Of a DNA stretch of 64,000 nt, positions 8,201 to 16,742 are shown piece after piece. The stretch covers positions 186,001 to 250,000 of the forward strand of contig NZ_BCNV01000005.1 in NCBI RefSeq assembly GCF_001570725.1. Direction: 5' to 3'. Under the pieces are notes generated by a model. That model saw nothing but the letters and a program-made list of their open reading frames with translations. It had not been told where the DNA came from and did not search any database. How positions within the stretch are numbered: position 1 is the stretch's first letter; each line of letters opens with the position of its first letter. The translations under genes were made by a program, and so were the position numbers. This DNA comes from Paenibacillus amylolyticus. Its GTDB lineage: Bacteria > Bacillota > Bacilli > Paenibacillales > Paenibacillaceae.

Positions 8201-8237
8201 TATAAGTTGAACTAATCATTTACACGATAACAGAGGA
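8201..8237. repeat. Solo end of a MITE-like repeat
   Basis: TATAAGTTGAACTAATCATT and the following TACACGATAACAGAGGA match, in reverse complement, the right end of the 192-bp element at 11665-11856 (only a few mismatches). The rest of the element is absent, so this is a truncated or decayed copy. It lies in the 3' region of the ABC transporter operon. Confidence 0.7.
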
Positions 8238-8262
8238 ATGAAATTCCACTGTAATCAGAAAA

Positions 8263-8292
8263 ACACGAGGTGCGAACGCGCCTCGTGTTTTT
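8263..8292. terminator. Bidirectional terminator
   Basis: ACACGAGG and CCTCGTGT form a stem flanked by A and T runs, so it can serve both the ABC operon (plus) and the converging minus-strand gene. Confidence 0.85.
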
Positions 8293-8361
8293 GGTATCAT
8301 CCTAAATCGCTGAATATACCTTCAACAATCTTTGTGCAATCCAAACTAATGTGTATGCGCG

Positions 8362-8880
8362 TTAAGCTTGAGTCTGTGGTTTGAAGCCTTCCTCTTTGAG
8401 ATACTCGCCAGCTTCGCTACGCTTTTCGAAAGCCATATCCAGATTAACACCGGAATAGACGTACCACATGTCATCTTCATATTTTAAAGTCAGCGTATGT
8501 CCATCTTCATCGACCCATGTTCCGCCACCCGTAGAGGTTGTAGCCAATGCAGGAGCAGCAGCTTTTACTTGTGCTGGCTCTTCGAATTCAACTGCGTTGG
8601 GATTGTGAGACATCGCTTGGATCGTTTCATCTAACAATGTGCGCAGATCTGCTTCGGAGTAATCACGAATATTGACGAATCCTTTGGCATCGGTCTCAAC
8701 GTTGGGCAATAACCCTGCATAGATATAACCGTTACCGTTAGGATGGATATGGAGAGCAACAATCTTTTTATCATACGCACTTTCTTCGTAGTGGAAATTA
8801 ACTCGACCGAGAGAAACATCTTTGCGTTGCAGTTGGGGATACGATTGTAACACTTCTAGCTTTTGTTCCACGTTAAGCAT
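8362..8880 (-). CDS. Hypothetical protein
   Basis: The protein has 172 residues with a good ribosome site (AGGAGG) before the ATG at 8880. It is soluble, with no signal peptide or membrane segment. The N-terminal half ('GRVNFHYEESAYDKKIVALH', 'GNGYIYAGLLP') looks like an alpha/beta domain. An Ala/Thr-rich linker (~110-118) leads to a beta-rich C-terminal segment with 'WVDEDGHTLTLKYEDDMWYV'. I do not recognise the family. It is monocistronic. Confidence 0.7.
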   Translation of the reverse strand: MLNVEQKLEVLQSYPQLQRKDVSLGRVNFHYEESAYDKKIVALHIHPNGNGYIYAGLLPNVETDAKGFVNIRDYSEADLRTLLDETIQAMSHNPNAVEFEEPAQVKAAAPALATTSTGGGTWVDEDGHTLTLKYEDDMWYVYSGVNLDMAFEKRSEAGEYLKEEGFKPQTQA

Positions 8881-8930
8881 AATTGCCTCCTGTAAATGTT
8901 CAATAGAGGTGATTATAACATGCCCTCCAG

Positions 8931-9704
8931 TTAATTTCCCGATAAAATACTTCTCCCCAGTTCTTTCAGATGTTCCATAGCTTGCAGATAAGGATAAGGT
9001 CCATAGCTTACGCGTGCTACACCCAGCGCAGCGAGTTGTTTTGGTGAAGGTTCAGAAGAGGTAACCATGACGTTAATTGGCAGTGGCGAACGCTCACACA
9101 ATTCTTGAATCAGTTGGTGATCCTGTAAACCCGGTACGAACAGACCGCTGGCTCCTGCCTCTGCATAATGGTTCGAACGTATAAGAGCTTCCTCTAGGAG
9201 AGATTGGTTATGGTGTTCAGGTGCGTGTTGTAGAAAAATATCTGTGCGAGCGTTAATGAACAAGGGTATGCCTGCCTGCTCCGCAGCTTCCCGGGCGGCG
9301 GACAGCCTCGGGCATTGCTCCTCCACAGTGTACAATCCCGAGCCAGCGGAGAGTTGATCTTCAATGTTGACTCCTACTGCACCATGATCGATGACTTGCA
9401 GGATATTTTGCTTCACTTCTGACACCAACCTCCCATACCCTCCCTCTATATCGATCGTTACAGGCAGATCCACGCTCCCTGTAATCCGTGCGAGATTGGC
9501 AAGTACCAGATGGAATGGCATGGCTTCCCCATCTTGCTCACCATGGGCCGCAGCGACGGACCAGCTTCCGGTTGCAATGGCCGTTGCTCCAACCGATTGC
9601 ATGGCTTGTGCGCTTCCAGCATCCCACACATTGACCAGAACAAGTGGTTTTCCCTTCACATGGTATTGTTGGAACAACGTAGCTTTTTCTTCTAAGGTAC
9701 TCAT
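8931..9704 (-). CDS. Isocitrate lyase/PEP phosphonomutase family protein
   Basis: The protein has 257 residues and a TIM-barrel of the PEP mutase/isocitrate lyase superfamily. Visible motifs are 'LVNVWDAGSAQAMQ', 'VTIDIEGGYG' (metal-binding Asp/Glu), 'GVNIEDQL' and 'INARTDIFL'. The superfamily's catalytic lyase motif (K-x-C-G-H) is absent, as in the generic group of small proteins of this type, so the reaction (C-C or C-P bond chemistry) is unknown. The start at ATG 9704 follows AAAGGAGAG; an in-frame ATG at 9749 lies upstream of that site. Confidence 0.85.
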   Translation of the reverse strand: MSTLEEKATLFQQYHVKGKPLVLVNVWDAGSAQAMQSVGATAIATGSWSVAAAHGEQDGEAMPFHLVLANLARITGSVDLPVTIDIEGGYGRLVSEVKQNILQVIDHGAVGVNIEDQLSAGSGLYTVEEQCPRLSAAREAAEQAGIPLFINARTDIFLQHAPEHHNQSLLEEALIRSNHYAEAGASGLFVPGLQDHQLIQELCERSPLPINVMVTSSEPSPKQLAALGVARVSYGPYPYLQAMEHLKELGRSILSGN

Positions 9705-9781
9705 ATTATGTGGACTCTCCTTTGTTATATCATGTATTCGTTTTGACATTTGATGCGAACTCCATTAATTCATTCCGTTTT

Positions 9782-10834
9782 TCAGCTATCCTGTTCCTGT
9801 TTCTCGTGAGTCAAAAGCCAGTTTTTGCGAGTTAATCCCCCGCCGTATCCGCCCAGTTCACCACTGGCATTGATTACTCGGTGACATGGGATCACAATCG
9901 CAAGCTGGTTGGCCCCATTTGCCTGTGCCACGGCTCGACACGCAGTTGGTTTTCCCAGTGCATTCGCAATATCTTGATACGACCTCGTCTCCCCTGCCGG
10001 AATGGCTATAAGCTCGTCCCACACACGTTTTTGAAATGGTGTTCCTAAACAGAACAACGGTGTGTCGAATGCTGTCCTTTCGCCCTGAAAATACTCGTTT
10101 AATTCTCGCTCAATGGACTGTATGGGAGCCGTAGTACCGGGAACAATAGCCGATTTGGTTCGTTTACGCAGACGCTCAACCTCACGCTCCAAGCCTCTTC
10201 GGTCCACAAATTCCAGTAAATATAGCGACTCCTCATCAGCAATAGCCATCATCGGACCAAGGCGGGTGTCAATCCAGGACGCTTTCAGGATATGCCCTTC
10301 ATCAACTTGTGTAGGGGCGGCACCCATGATCCGTGAAAAGGCATCGCGGAAGCCACTGCTTGACTCATATCCGGTAGATAATTGGCTATCGATCACGGTG
10401 CGGCCGGAGCGAATGTTTTTCAGGGCAAGTCCCATGCGGCGGGCACGGGCATATTCGACAAAGGTCATGCCGAACCGCTTCTTAAATTGTCGGCGCGCCG
10501 TGGACTCATCGATGGAGAGGGCCTTGAAGTCCTGCTCTTTCCATCGTTTCTCCGGTTGTTTCTCGACAGCTTCCACCAAGATGCGAACGACATCCGATAC
10601 TTGGTTGGGATGAGATAACGGGCGACAGCGCTGGCAAGGGCGATACGAAGCCAGAAGTGCCTGCTGAGCCGTCTCATAGAATTCACAGTTTTCGAATTTA
10701 GGCTTCCGCGCCGGGCATGTGGGACGACAGAACACACCTGTGGTTCGGACCCCAACATAGAATAAACCTTCGTATTCCGAATCCTTGGCCACAAGCGCCT
10801 CGTAATATTGTTCCTTTAGATCATCAGAAATCAT
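9782..10834 (-). CDS. ada: Bifunctional Ada: methylphosphotriester sensor/activator and O6-methylguanine-DNA methyltransferase
   Basis: The protein has 350 residues in three parts. Part one is a zinc-binding Ada N-domain with 'FCRPTCPARKP' (Cys36, Cys40) and 'CQRC', which takes methyl groups from phosphotriesters. Part two is an AraC-type helix-turn-helix ('ARRQFKKRFGMTFVEYARARRM'). Part three is a C-terminal MGMT domain with the acceptor cysteine in 'IPCHRV' (Cys317). This is the full E. coli-like fusion, whereas many Gram-positives split it into AdaA and AdaB. Such proteins activate their own promoter after methylation. It lies 77 bases upstream of the PEP-mutase-like gene on the same strand. 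Confidence 0.93.
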   Translation of the reverse strand: MISDDLKEQYYEALVAKDSEYEGLFYVGVRTTGVFCRPTCPARKPKFENCEFYETAQQALLASYRPCQRCRPLSHPNQVSDVVRILVEAVEKQPEKRWKEQDFKALSIDESTARRQFKKRFGMTFVEYARARRMGLALKNIRSGRTVIDSQLSTGYESSSGFRDAFSRIMGAAPTQVDEGHILKASWIDTRLGPMMAIADEESLYLLEFVDRRGLEREVERLRKRTKSAIVPGTTAPIQSIERELNEYFQGERTAFDTPLFCLGTPFQKRVWDELIAIPAGETRSYQDIANALGKPTACRAVAQANGANQLAIVIPCHRVINASGELGGYGGGLTRKNWLLTHEKQEQDS

Positions 10835-11147
10835 GGGGCACGTCCTTACCTCGTTAGAATCTTAATCTTTATCCCATTATAGAAAAGTGTTACAGCAAGC
10901 ATCGCCGAAAATCAGGCATGAATATTCGATATGTTGAATTTGATTGGAGAAGGAATTCGTTTTGTTCAGAATTTGTTTAGAGTGAACTGGTAATATAGAC
11001 CTATCCAAGTAGAGTGATTTAGGCAAAGATGCCTATTTGGTAAAAAAGATGATTATTGACGGTTCATTGTTATAGGAAAATTACATAGGTAAGCATGAAA
11101 AAACTAAAACTAAGATTAGCGGAACGAAAGTTTGGAGGTCGACTAGA
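10835..11147. other. Divergent intergenic region ada / LysM gene
   Basis: These 313 AT-rich bases are shared by the promoters of ada (minus) and the LysM gene (plus). I find no clear -35/-10 pair or strong hairpin. At 11121-11134 the sequence GGAACGAAAGTTTG resembles a Bacillus LexA box at about 11 of 14 positions, but it overlaps the ribosome site. Confidence 0.3.
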
Positions 11148-11525
11148 ATGAGATATTCCACGTACAAAAGTATTTATGAACCCGTTTATACAAAAACGTC
11201 CGAGTCTCGCACCATGTATGTCAAAAAGCAATTCATGCAGCGTGTAAAGATGCCAACCTGGCTTTCGAAGATGATCATCATAGTCCTAATTATAATCATA
11301 GGATGCAGTGCTGTATTCACCGTATTTGCTGGGGATGAACAGTTGTTATCAGGGGACCAGGTCGTTGTATCTCAGGGAGATACGCTGTGGAGTATTTCTT
11401 TGGCGCATAAACCTCAGCAGATGGATACGCGTGTATATATAGAAGCAGTCAAAAAAGTAAACGAACTGGAGCAAAACTCCATTCGAATTGGACAAGTCTT
11501 AGTCTTGCCAGGATTTGATCGATAA
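11148..11525 (+). CDS. Single-pass membrane LysM protein (YneA-like)
   Basis: The protein has 125 residues: a basic cytoplasmic N-terminus (~1-40), one transmembrane helix (~41-61, IIIVLIIIIG core), then an extracellular LysM domain (~73-121: 'VVSQGDTLWSIS', 'VKKVNELEQNSIRIGQVLVLP') that binds peptidoglycan. The size and order resemble YneA, the SOS-induced division inhibitor of Bacillus. No lexA gene is adjacent, so this identity is only suggested. The ribosome site is TTGGAGG before ATG 11148. Confidence 0.8.
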   Translation: MRYSTYKSIYEPVYTKTSESRTMYVKKQFMQRVKMPTWLSKMIIIVLIIIIGCSAVFTVFAGDEQLLSGDQVVVSQGDTLWSISLAHKPQQMDTRVYIEAVKKVNELEQNSIRIGQVLVLPGFDR

Positions 11526-11664
11526 AATAAACGGTGCATGACGTCATTAACAGAATTCTTACTTTATTCATCGAGGTACATTCGCATACTGAATTTATTA
11601 ATCATTTACATATAATGGAGCTTCATGAGGGACGATATGGTGTAGTGATTAGTAAGTGGTGTGC

Positions 11665-11856
11665 TATATAAGTTGAACTAAAGAATATCTACACTGACAC
11701 TACGATGACAGAATAACCTTCCAATCGCTGTTATCCCCAGATTTTTTGATTCCCTTTTCTTAAAGGGAAAATCCGGCGATAAAGGCGAACGCTTCGCTTT
11801 TTCAGGTTTTTTCTGTCCTCTCCGTTATCGTGTAAATGATTAGTTCAACTGATATA
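11665..11856. mobile_element. MITE-like element, 192 bp, copy A
   Basis: The ends are terminal inverted repeats, TATAAGTTGAACTAA on the left and TTAGTTCAACTGATATA on the right. The interior has no ORF but contains stems such as CTTTTCTTAAAGGGAAAA. The whole element is homologous, in reverse complement, to the 225-bp element at 58505-58729, sharing blocks such as CAGAATAACCTT, ATCGCTGTTAT, ACGCTTCGCTT and TTCAGGTTTTTTCTG. It fills most of the 367-base gap between the LysM gene and the lipoprotein gene. No transposase is present, so it would move in trans. Confidence 0.75.
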
Positions 11857-11892
11857 GATATATGTGCTGTAGATAGATGAAGGGAGAATGAG

Positions 11893-12471
11893 ATGATGAA
11901 CATGAATATAAAGAAATCTGCACTTTGCATGTCTGTGCTCTGTATTTCGCTATTACTCAGTGCCTGTGGTGCCAAAAATAATAACGAATCCGTTCAGGAG
12001 CATGCCTATCCGCAATCAAAGCAACCCATAGAGGAAGCTGGGGAAAGCTCTGTTCCCAATGCGGATGCGAAGAATAACAATGACCAAGGCAGTACCAGTG
12101 GTGATGAAGGAAAGCCTACGGCGCAATCGGAATCCACTGAACCGTCGGAGCAGATTGATATCGTCATCGACCAGTCGGAGAAACCGATGGAGGGCAATAG
12201 CTTTGATTTTGGAATTAAACAGGTTCCGAAGGGCTATGCACTAACGGAGATGAGATGGACGTCTAACACGGTGACGATTGTGAATTCGCTTCAGGAAGCC
12301 ATTGAACATGGTGGAAATGGTGAAGAGGGCTTTTACTTTAGCGGCAATGGACAGTTCTCAGGCTTTATCTATTCGGATGAGATGAAGGGCGAGCGCGGCA
12401 AAGCTACGTTTGTGTTCACGAATGATGAGGGGAACGAAATCCTGTCCGAGAAAGAAATTACGTTGAAGTAA
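11893..12471 (+). CDS. Lipoprotein of unknown function
   Basis: The protein has 192 residues with a lipoprotein signal ending in LLLSAC (lipid-modified Cys25). A long acidic, Ser/Asn/Glu-rich linker (~30-105) holds a compact C-terminal ~85-residue beta-rich domain ('MRWTSNTVTIVNSLQEAIEHG', 'GFYFSGNGQFSGFIYSDEM' in part). I do not recognise the domain. It starts at tandem ATGs after AGGGAG. The MITE-like element ends 36 bases upstream, so its right end may form part of the leader. Confidence 0.75.
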   Translation: MMNMNIKKSALCMSVLCISLLLSACGAKNNNESVQEHAYPQSKQPIEEAGESSVPNADAKNNNDQGSTSGDEGKPTAQSESTEPSEQIDIVIDQSEKPMEGNSFDFGIKQVPKGYALTEMRWTSNTVTIVNSLQEAIEHGGNGEEGFYFSGNGQFSGFIYSDEMKGERGKATFVFTNDEGNEILSEKEITLK

Positions 12472-12513
12472 CAGAAACATCATGAAGGCTTCGTCTGGAG
12501 CCTGTTGAACAGG

Positions 12514-12541
12514 AAAAGCAGCCACTTTGGCTGCTTTTTTT
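12514..12541. terminator. Bidirectional terminator between convergent genes
   Basis: AAAGCAGCC-ACTTT-GGCTGCTTT with a T-run of seven; A residues on the other side serve the minus-strand gene. Confidence 0.85.
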
Positions 12542-12577
12542 ACATACCTAATTACAAGATCGCTGATCTATCTGCCG

Positions 12578-13495
12578 CTACATAAAGTCAAAGAAATAAC
12601 GGACCACGTGGAACATAACCGGAGAGGTGTAGGTCAGGCTGTCGACCCGGCTTAGGTAGCTTTTTTTGAGCGAATCGAACTTGTTATCATCCCCGATTAA
12701 TAGATCGCGCTTCAGTACAGATACCGTCAGACTGCCGAAGAATCCAGCCAGACTGATCAGCACCCCGATGAACAGCGAGAATTTCCAATCAAATGGCGTC
12801 AGGTAAGGATGGATAAAATAAGACGTTGCTGTCGTTACAATGAATGCACAGGCGAATCCTTCCCAGGTGACAAAAGGATTGGCTGTGGGCACCACTTTTC
12901 GTTTGCCCAGATAGAGAGAGACCAGATAATGCACCACATCGTTAAGCTGCGTTAACACGACGAGAAACAGCACCAGCTTGGACCCGTACTCCGGTGTGGC
13001 GAATGGGAAATAGGCAAGGTGACTCAGTCCGAACACCATCAGCATTAATCCCCATTGTGTGGAGCTGACACTGCGCAGGAAACCGACCGTACCTTTGTTA
13101 ATCAGGCGTGGCAAGGGCAGCACCAGGAACACATATAGCGGAATAAACACGATAAACATGCCATACCATCCAATGTAGATCCAGTAGAACTGAACCGGAA
13201 TCGCCAGATACGCCCACAGGAACAGCCTGCGGTCGGCCTTGCGCGTACTGCGAATCATGGAGAAGTATTCTTTGAGTGAGAAGAATGCAAGCACCATGAG
13301 CGAGATGAGGGACACGATGGGGTTAAAAAGGGTGGCGAGGCAGAAGATCACGAACATGCCCCACCAGGTTTTGATTTTTTGGCCGATGCCTGAATAGTCT
13401 TTGGTTGGCTGAAGCTTTGCAATAACTTTGTACACGATATGTATCACAAGTAAAGCTGTGAAGATTAGCGTTAGTGTAAAGAGTGAACTGCTCAC
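12578..13495 (-). CDS. CDP-diglyceride synthetase-like membrane protein (divergent CdsA)
   Basis: The protein has 305 residues with about eight hydrophobic helices. The C-terminal segment 'SVLKRDLLIGDDNKFDSLKK' followed by 'SRVDSL' corresponds to the CdsA signature (S-x-x-K-R-x4-K-D...H-G-G-x-x-D-R-x-D), but the K-D and H-G-G parts are altered, so catalytic ability is uncertain. The start is GTG 13495, after AGGTGAT. True CdsA makes CDP-diacylglycerol for phospholipid synthesis. This is probably a paralogue rather than the essential enzyme. Confidence 0.75.
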   Translation of the reverse strand: MSSSLFTLTLIFTALLVIHIVYKVIAKLQPTKDYSGIGQKIKTWWGMFVIFCLATLFNPIVSLISLMVLAFFSLKEYFSMIRSTRKADRRLFLWAYLAIPVQFYWIYIGWYGMFIVFIPLYVFLVLPLPRLINKGTVGFLRSVSSTQWGLMLMVFGLSHLAYFPFATPEYGSKLVLFLVVLTQLNDVVHYLVSLYLGKRKVVPTANPFVTWEGFACAFIVTTATSYFIHPYLTPFDWKFSLFIGVLISLAGFFGSLTVSVLKRDLLIGDDNKFDSLKKSYLSRVDSLTYTSPVMFHVVRYFFDFM

Positions 13496-13591
13496 GTACC
13501 GATCACCTGCTTATTCAAAGTAAGATTCCATTATAGGGTACCTATGTTATTATGAAGGAATAGTGCCAACTTGATAAGGGGAAATTTTGCT

Positions 13592-14146
13592 ATGACAGAT
13601 GAACGCTCCATCTATATCCTGCTTACGAATACAGGAACGCTGTTTACGAAGGTTATTCAGAGCTATACCCGAGCGCCATATAATCACGCATCGATCTCAT
13701 TTGACCGGGAGTTAACCGAGCTGTACAGCTTCGGCCGCAAGCATCCGAGCAATCCGCTGAACGGCGGGTTTGTGAAGGAAGATATCCAGACAGGTACATA
13801 CAGCAAGTATCCCAATACGACATGTGTCATATATGAGCTTCAAGTGACAGATCGTGAAGTGGAAAAGATGAAACGCGTGCTGCACATCTTCATCCGCAGC
13901 CGCCAGAAATATATGTACAATCTGCTCGGCGTGATCGGCATTACGCTCAAGGAGCCGGTGGAGTTCAGCAACTCCTATTTCTGCTCCCAATTTGTAGCCG
14001 AGATTCTACAGCGTTCAGGCATCAAGTTGTGGAACAAGCTGCCGGCGTTGGTGACACCGGATGATTTTCGCCAGAGTGAACGATTGCAATTGGTCTATGA
14101 AGGGAAGCTAAGCGAGTATACACTGGGGAATGCAGAGCAGGAATAG
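13592..14146 (+). CDS. Permuted papain-like (NlpC/P60-clan, YiiX/YycO-type) protein
   Basis: The protein has 184 residues. The family's permuted catalytic pair is visible: His in 'APYNHASISFD' near the N-terminus and Cys in 'NSYFCSQFVAEIL' in the C-terminal half. Such proteins cleave or transfer amide or ester bonds, some on lipids or peptidoglycan; the substrate is unknown. I chose ATG 13592 behind AAGGGGAAA; the frame is open a few codons earlier. It is divergent from the CdsA-like gene. Confidence 0.8.
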   Translation: MTDERSIYILLTNTGTLFTKVIQSYTRAPYNHASISFDRELTELYSFGRKHPSNPLNGGFVKEDIQTGTYSKYPNTTCVIYELQVTDREVEKMKRVLHIFIRSRQKYMYNLLGVIGITLKEPVEFSNSYFCSQFVAEILQRSGIKLWNKLPALVTPDDFRQSERLQLVYEGKLSEYTLGNAEQE

Positions 14147-14192
14147 GGTAGGTGCGTGTGCTGATGCTCTCAAGTAAGATCAACAATAAAGC

Positions 14193-14230
14193 AGCCTGCT
14201 GCCACGGATGAAGAGGCAACAGGCTGTTTG
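14193..14230. terminator. Bidirectional terminator
   Basis: AGCCTGCTGCC and GGCAACAGGCT (10 of 11 paired) form a stem with an 11-base loop between convergent genes, followed by TGTTTGTG. Confidence 0.75.
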
Positions 14231-14236
14231 TGTACT

Positions 14237-14710
14237 TCATATAGTTGATGGTGAGGATGAGGATCGGTCGAAATTAACCTCTTCGAGGAATTCAATCACT
14301 TCACCATTCGGACTGTGGACGAGCGCATTTCTAACCCGAAGTGCAGGTTCTCCAAGCGATATCCAATCCGGTTCAACATAGGCCTTGGCCCCATGTGCGA
14401 GCGCTCGCTGATAGATGTCTTCTACATCATGCACGTAAAAGGCGAAATGTAATAGTGCGCCGTGCCGGACCGCTTCAGGAGAGGTGGCAGGTTCACCCTC
14501 CGCAGGAATGACCGCATTCGGGTCAAACACCTCAATGCAGGTGCGTTGATCCGGAGAGATCAGCATACATGCCTCGGTAATGTGGAAGGAAGGCAAACTC
14601 CAGGAGTGACCGACCTTAAATCCTAATACTTTTGTATAAAACGCCAGGGTATCTTTATAATTTTGGGCCTGAATAGCCACATGTGCAAGTCCTATAACAC
14701 TCACGTTCAT
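14237..14710 (-). CDS. VOC-family (glyoxalase/dioxygenase fold) protein
   Basis: The protein has 157 residues with two beta-alpha-beta-beta-beta modules. Metal-ligand positions are 'IGLAHVAIQ' (His), 'CIEVFDP' (Glu), 'LLHFAFYVHD' (His) and 'GEVIEFLEEV' (Glu), the 2H-2E set of glyoxalase-I-type enzymes. The substrate is unknown. Start ATG 14710 is next to GAGGGAG; the GTG two codons later is an alternative with better spacing. It is divergent from the Lrp regulator. Confidence 0.82.
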   Translation of the reverse strand: MNVSVIGLAHVAIQAQNYKDTLAFYTKVLGFKVGHSWSLPSFHITEACMLISPDQRTCIEVFDPNAVIPAEGEPATSPEAVRHGALLHFAFYVHDVEDIYQRALAHGAKAYVEPDWISLGEPALRVRNALVHSPNGEVIEFLEEVNFDRSSSSPSTI

Positions 14711-14827
14711 CGCTCCCTCTTCAGATTGTATTCTAAAGTATAGGGACAATATCGCGTTGGAACCATATGATATCAAAGGATATAATGAGATAAAATCAAT
14801 ATATTCTTAGCTAATTTATTAGGAAAA

Positions 14828-14842
14828 CCTTATTAAATAAGG
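14828..14842. promoter_or_regulatory. Palindrome upstream of the Lrp-family gene
   Basis: CCTTAT-TAA-ATAAGG is a 15-base palindrome 22 bases before the Lrp-family start codon. It is a candidate auto-regulatory site, possibly also acting on the divergent VOC gene. Confidence 0.4.
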
Positions 14843-14864
14843 CGACGACTCGGAGGTCTTACCA

Positions 14865-15299
14865 ATGGAACACATGATAGATGAGATCGATCAGCAGATT
14901 ATGCGTTTGCTGCAACATCATGCACGTATGCCGGTTGCACAGATTAGCAAAGAAATTAACATGTCCCAGCCTTCGGTAAAGGAAAGAATCCTGAAACTGG
15001 AGGAGAGAGGTGTGATATCGGGATATTCGACGATCTACAACCTAGCTCAATTGAACCGTGGTACCACAACATTTATTTTGCTCAAAACAGAGCATTGCGA
15101 CGAGTTGGTTCAGTTCTGTGAACAGGCCATCGAAGTTACGGACGTCTATCGGATTAGCGGTGAGTATAACTATCTGATCAAGGTACAGACGGCGTCTATT
15201 GCAGAGCTTGCCGAGTTTCAGGATTCACTGGTGAAGCTGGGACCCTCGAAATCCCATATCAGCATGAAAAATATCATGGAAAATCGTATTCTCCTCTAG
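14865..15299 (+). CDS. Lrp/AsnC-family transcriptional regulator
   Basis: The protein has 144 residues. An N-terminal winged helix-turn-helix ('DEIDQQIMRLLQHHARMPVA', 'SQPSVKERILKLEERGVISG') is followed by a RAM/AsnC effector domain ('FILLKTEHCDELVQFC', 'RISGEYNYLIKV'). It binds small amino-acid-like effectors as an octamer (family knowledge). The ribosome site is CGGAGG. Its targets may include the divergent VOC gene. Confidence 0.9.
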   Translation: MEHMIDEIDQQIMRLLQHHARMPVAQISKEINMSQPSVKERILKLEERGVISGYSTIYNLAQLNRGTTTFILLKTEHCDELVQFCEQAIEVTDVYRISGEYNYLIKVQTASIAELAEFQDSLVKLGPSKSHISMKNIMENRILL

Positions 15300-15312
15300 G
15301 TGATGAAGTTCG

Positions 15313-15328
15313 TTGTGCATATGCACAA
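15313..15328. promoter_or_regulatory. Perfect 16-bp palindrome upstream of the glycerate operon
   Basis: TTGTGCATATGCACAA is perfectly symmetric and sits 89 bases before the permease start codon. A TATAAT at 15373-15378 lies between them with no good -35 box, as in an activator-dependent promoter. A related half-site, TTGTGCAT, recurs upstream of cdaR at about 19165. It is a candidate CdaR activator site. Confidence 0.45.
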
Positions 15329-15416
15329 TGAATTTCGTCCTTTCATCAATATTTATTCTGGCCTCCAGCAACTATAATGAAAGCGTGTTCAACAAGTGCA
15401 TGGGGGGCAATTGACA

Positions 15417-16712
15417 ATGGAACCATTAACGATTAGCTGGATTGGTGCTCTGGCAGGACTGGCTATTGCGATCATTTTGATTTTGAGAAAGCTGAACCCG
15501 GTCTATTCTTTATTTCTGGGCGCAATTGTAGGCGCTTTAATTGGCGGAGCGAACCTGGAAGAGACCGTAAATATACTGGTGGATGGCACACAGAGTGTCA
15601 TGGGAACCGTACTCCGCGTACTGGCTGCCGGGGTGCTTGCGGGTGTGATGATGGAATCGGGGGCAGCGGAGACGATAGCGCAGGCGATCGTACGTAAATT
15701 TGGCGGAAGTAAAGCCATTCTGGCGTTAGCACTGGCCACGATGATCATCACCGCTGTTGGGGTGTTCATCCCCGTAGCTGTACTGATCGTTGCACCGATT
15801 GCCTTGTCTGTAGGTAATAAAATGGGTATATCCAAATTGGCATTGCTGCTGGCCTTATCGGGTGGGGGCAAGGCGGGGAACATTATCTCCCCGAATCCCA
15901 ATACCATTGCAGCAGCGCGAGGATTTGATCTGGATCTGAGCAACGTCATGCTGGCAGGCGTAATTCCAGCGATCTGCGGCTTGATTGTAACTGTAATTGT
16001 AGCTTCAATGCTCAAGAACAAGGGTGTAATGGTTACTGATCAGGAAGCAGAACAGGGCGATGTAGATACATCGAAGTATCCACCACTGAACAAGGCCGTT
16101 GTTGCCCCGTTGGTTGCGATCATTCTGTTGATGATCAATCCAATCGGCTCTATTGCGGGCATTGAAGCACTGTCTACTTTTAAAGTGGATGCGATGTACA
16201 TCCTGCCAATTGCAGGCATCATCGGTATGTTGGCGATGGGACAAGGTAGAAACATCGTGAAATACTCAACCGCAGGATTAAATAAAATGACAGCAACCGT
16301 GCTCATTCTGGTAGGTGCAGGAGGAATCGCAGGACTCATCTCTGCTTCAGATCTGTCAGGTCAGGTGGTGGGTCTGATTGAAGCATCCGGAATATCCGGT
16401 ACCTTCCTCGCACCGATCGCGGGAATTCTGATGGCGGCAGCGACGGCTTCGACGTCGACAGGAGTTATTTTGGCAACAGGCTCCTTCGGTGACGCCATTT
16501 TGAACATGGGCACAGCGCCGCTCGCAGCTGCCGTGATGGTGCACACTGGGGCAACCGTTATTGATTCCTTGCCACAGGGCAATTACTTCCACGTGTCGGC
16601 TGACAGTATGAAGATGACGATTCGTCAGCGGATGGGCGTTATTCCATATGAAGCGATTGTGGGTGGCACGATGGCTATTGTAGCGACGTTACTGTACGGA
16701 TTTATTCTTTAA
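15417..16712 (+). CDS. GntP-family permease, probable glycerate transporter
   Basis: The protein has 431 residues with about 12-14 hydrophobic helices and the Gly/Ala-rich GntP-type repeats ('IITAVGVFIPVAVLIVAPIA', 'SGGGKAGNIISPNPNTIAAA'). The family moves gluconate and similar hydroxy-acids by proton symport. The following glycerate kinase gene starts 30 bases later, so the substrate is inferred to be glycerate. Start ATG 15417 lies behind GGGGGG. Confidence 0.85.
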   Translation: MEPLTISWIGALAGLAIAIILILRKLNPVYSLFLGAIVGALIGGANLEETVNILVDGTQSVMGTVLRVLAAGVLAGVMMESGAAETIAQAIVRKFGGSKAILALALATMIITAVGVFIPVAVLIVAPIALSVGNKMGISKLALLLALSGGGKAGNIISPNPNTIAAARGFDLDLSNVMLAGVIPAICGLIVTVIVASMLKNKGVMVTDQEAEQGDVDTSKYPPLNKAVVAPLVAIILLMINPIGSIAGIEALSTFKVDAMYILPIAGIIGMLAMGQGRNIVKYSTAGLNKMTATVLILVGAGGIAGLISASDLSGQVVGLIEASGISGTFLAPIAGILMAAATASTSTGVILATGSFGDAILNMGTAPLAAAVMVHTGATVIDSLPQGNYFHVSADSMKMTIRQRMGVIPYEAIVGGTMAIVATLLYGFIL

Positions 16713-16742
16713 TTCTTTAATCTAACGGATGGAGTGAGAGAG

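Noticed and set aside
11121-11134. LexA box before the LysM (YneA-like) gene
   Set aside because: About 11 of 14 positions match, but it overlaps the ribosome site and no lexA or recA context is visible; kept only as a remark.
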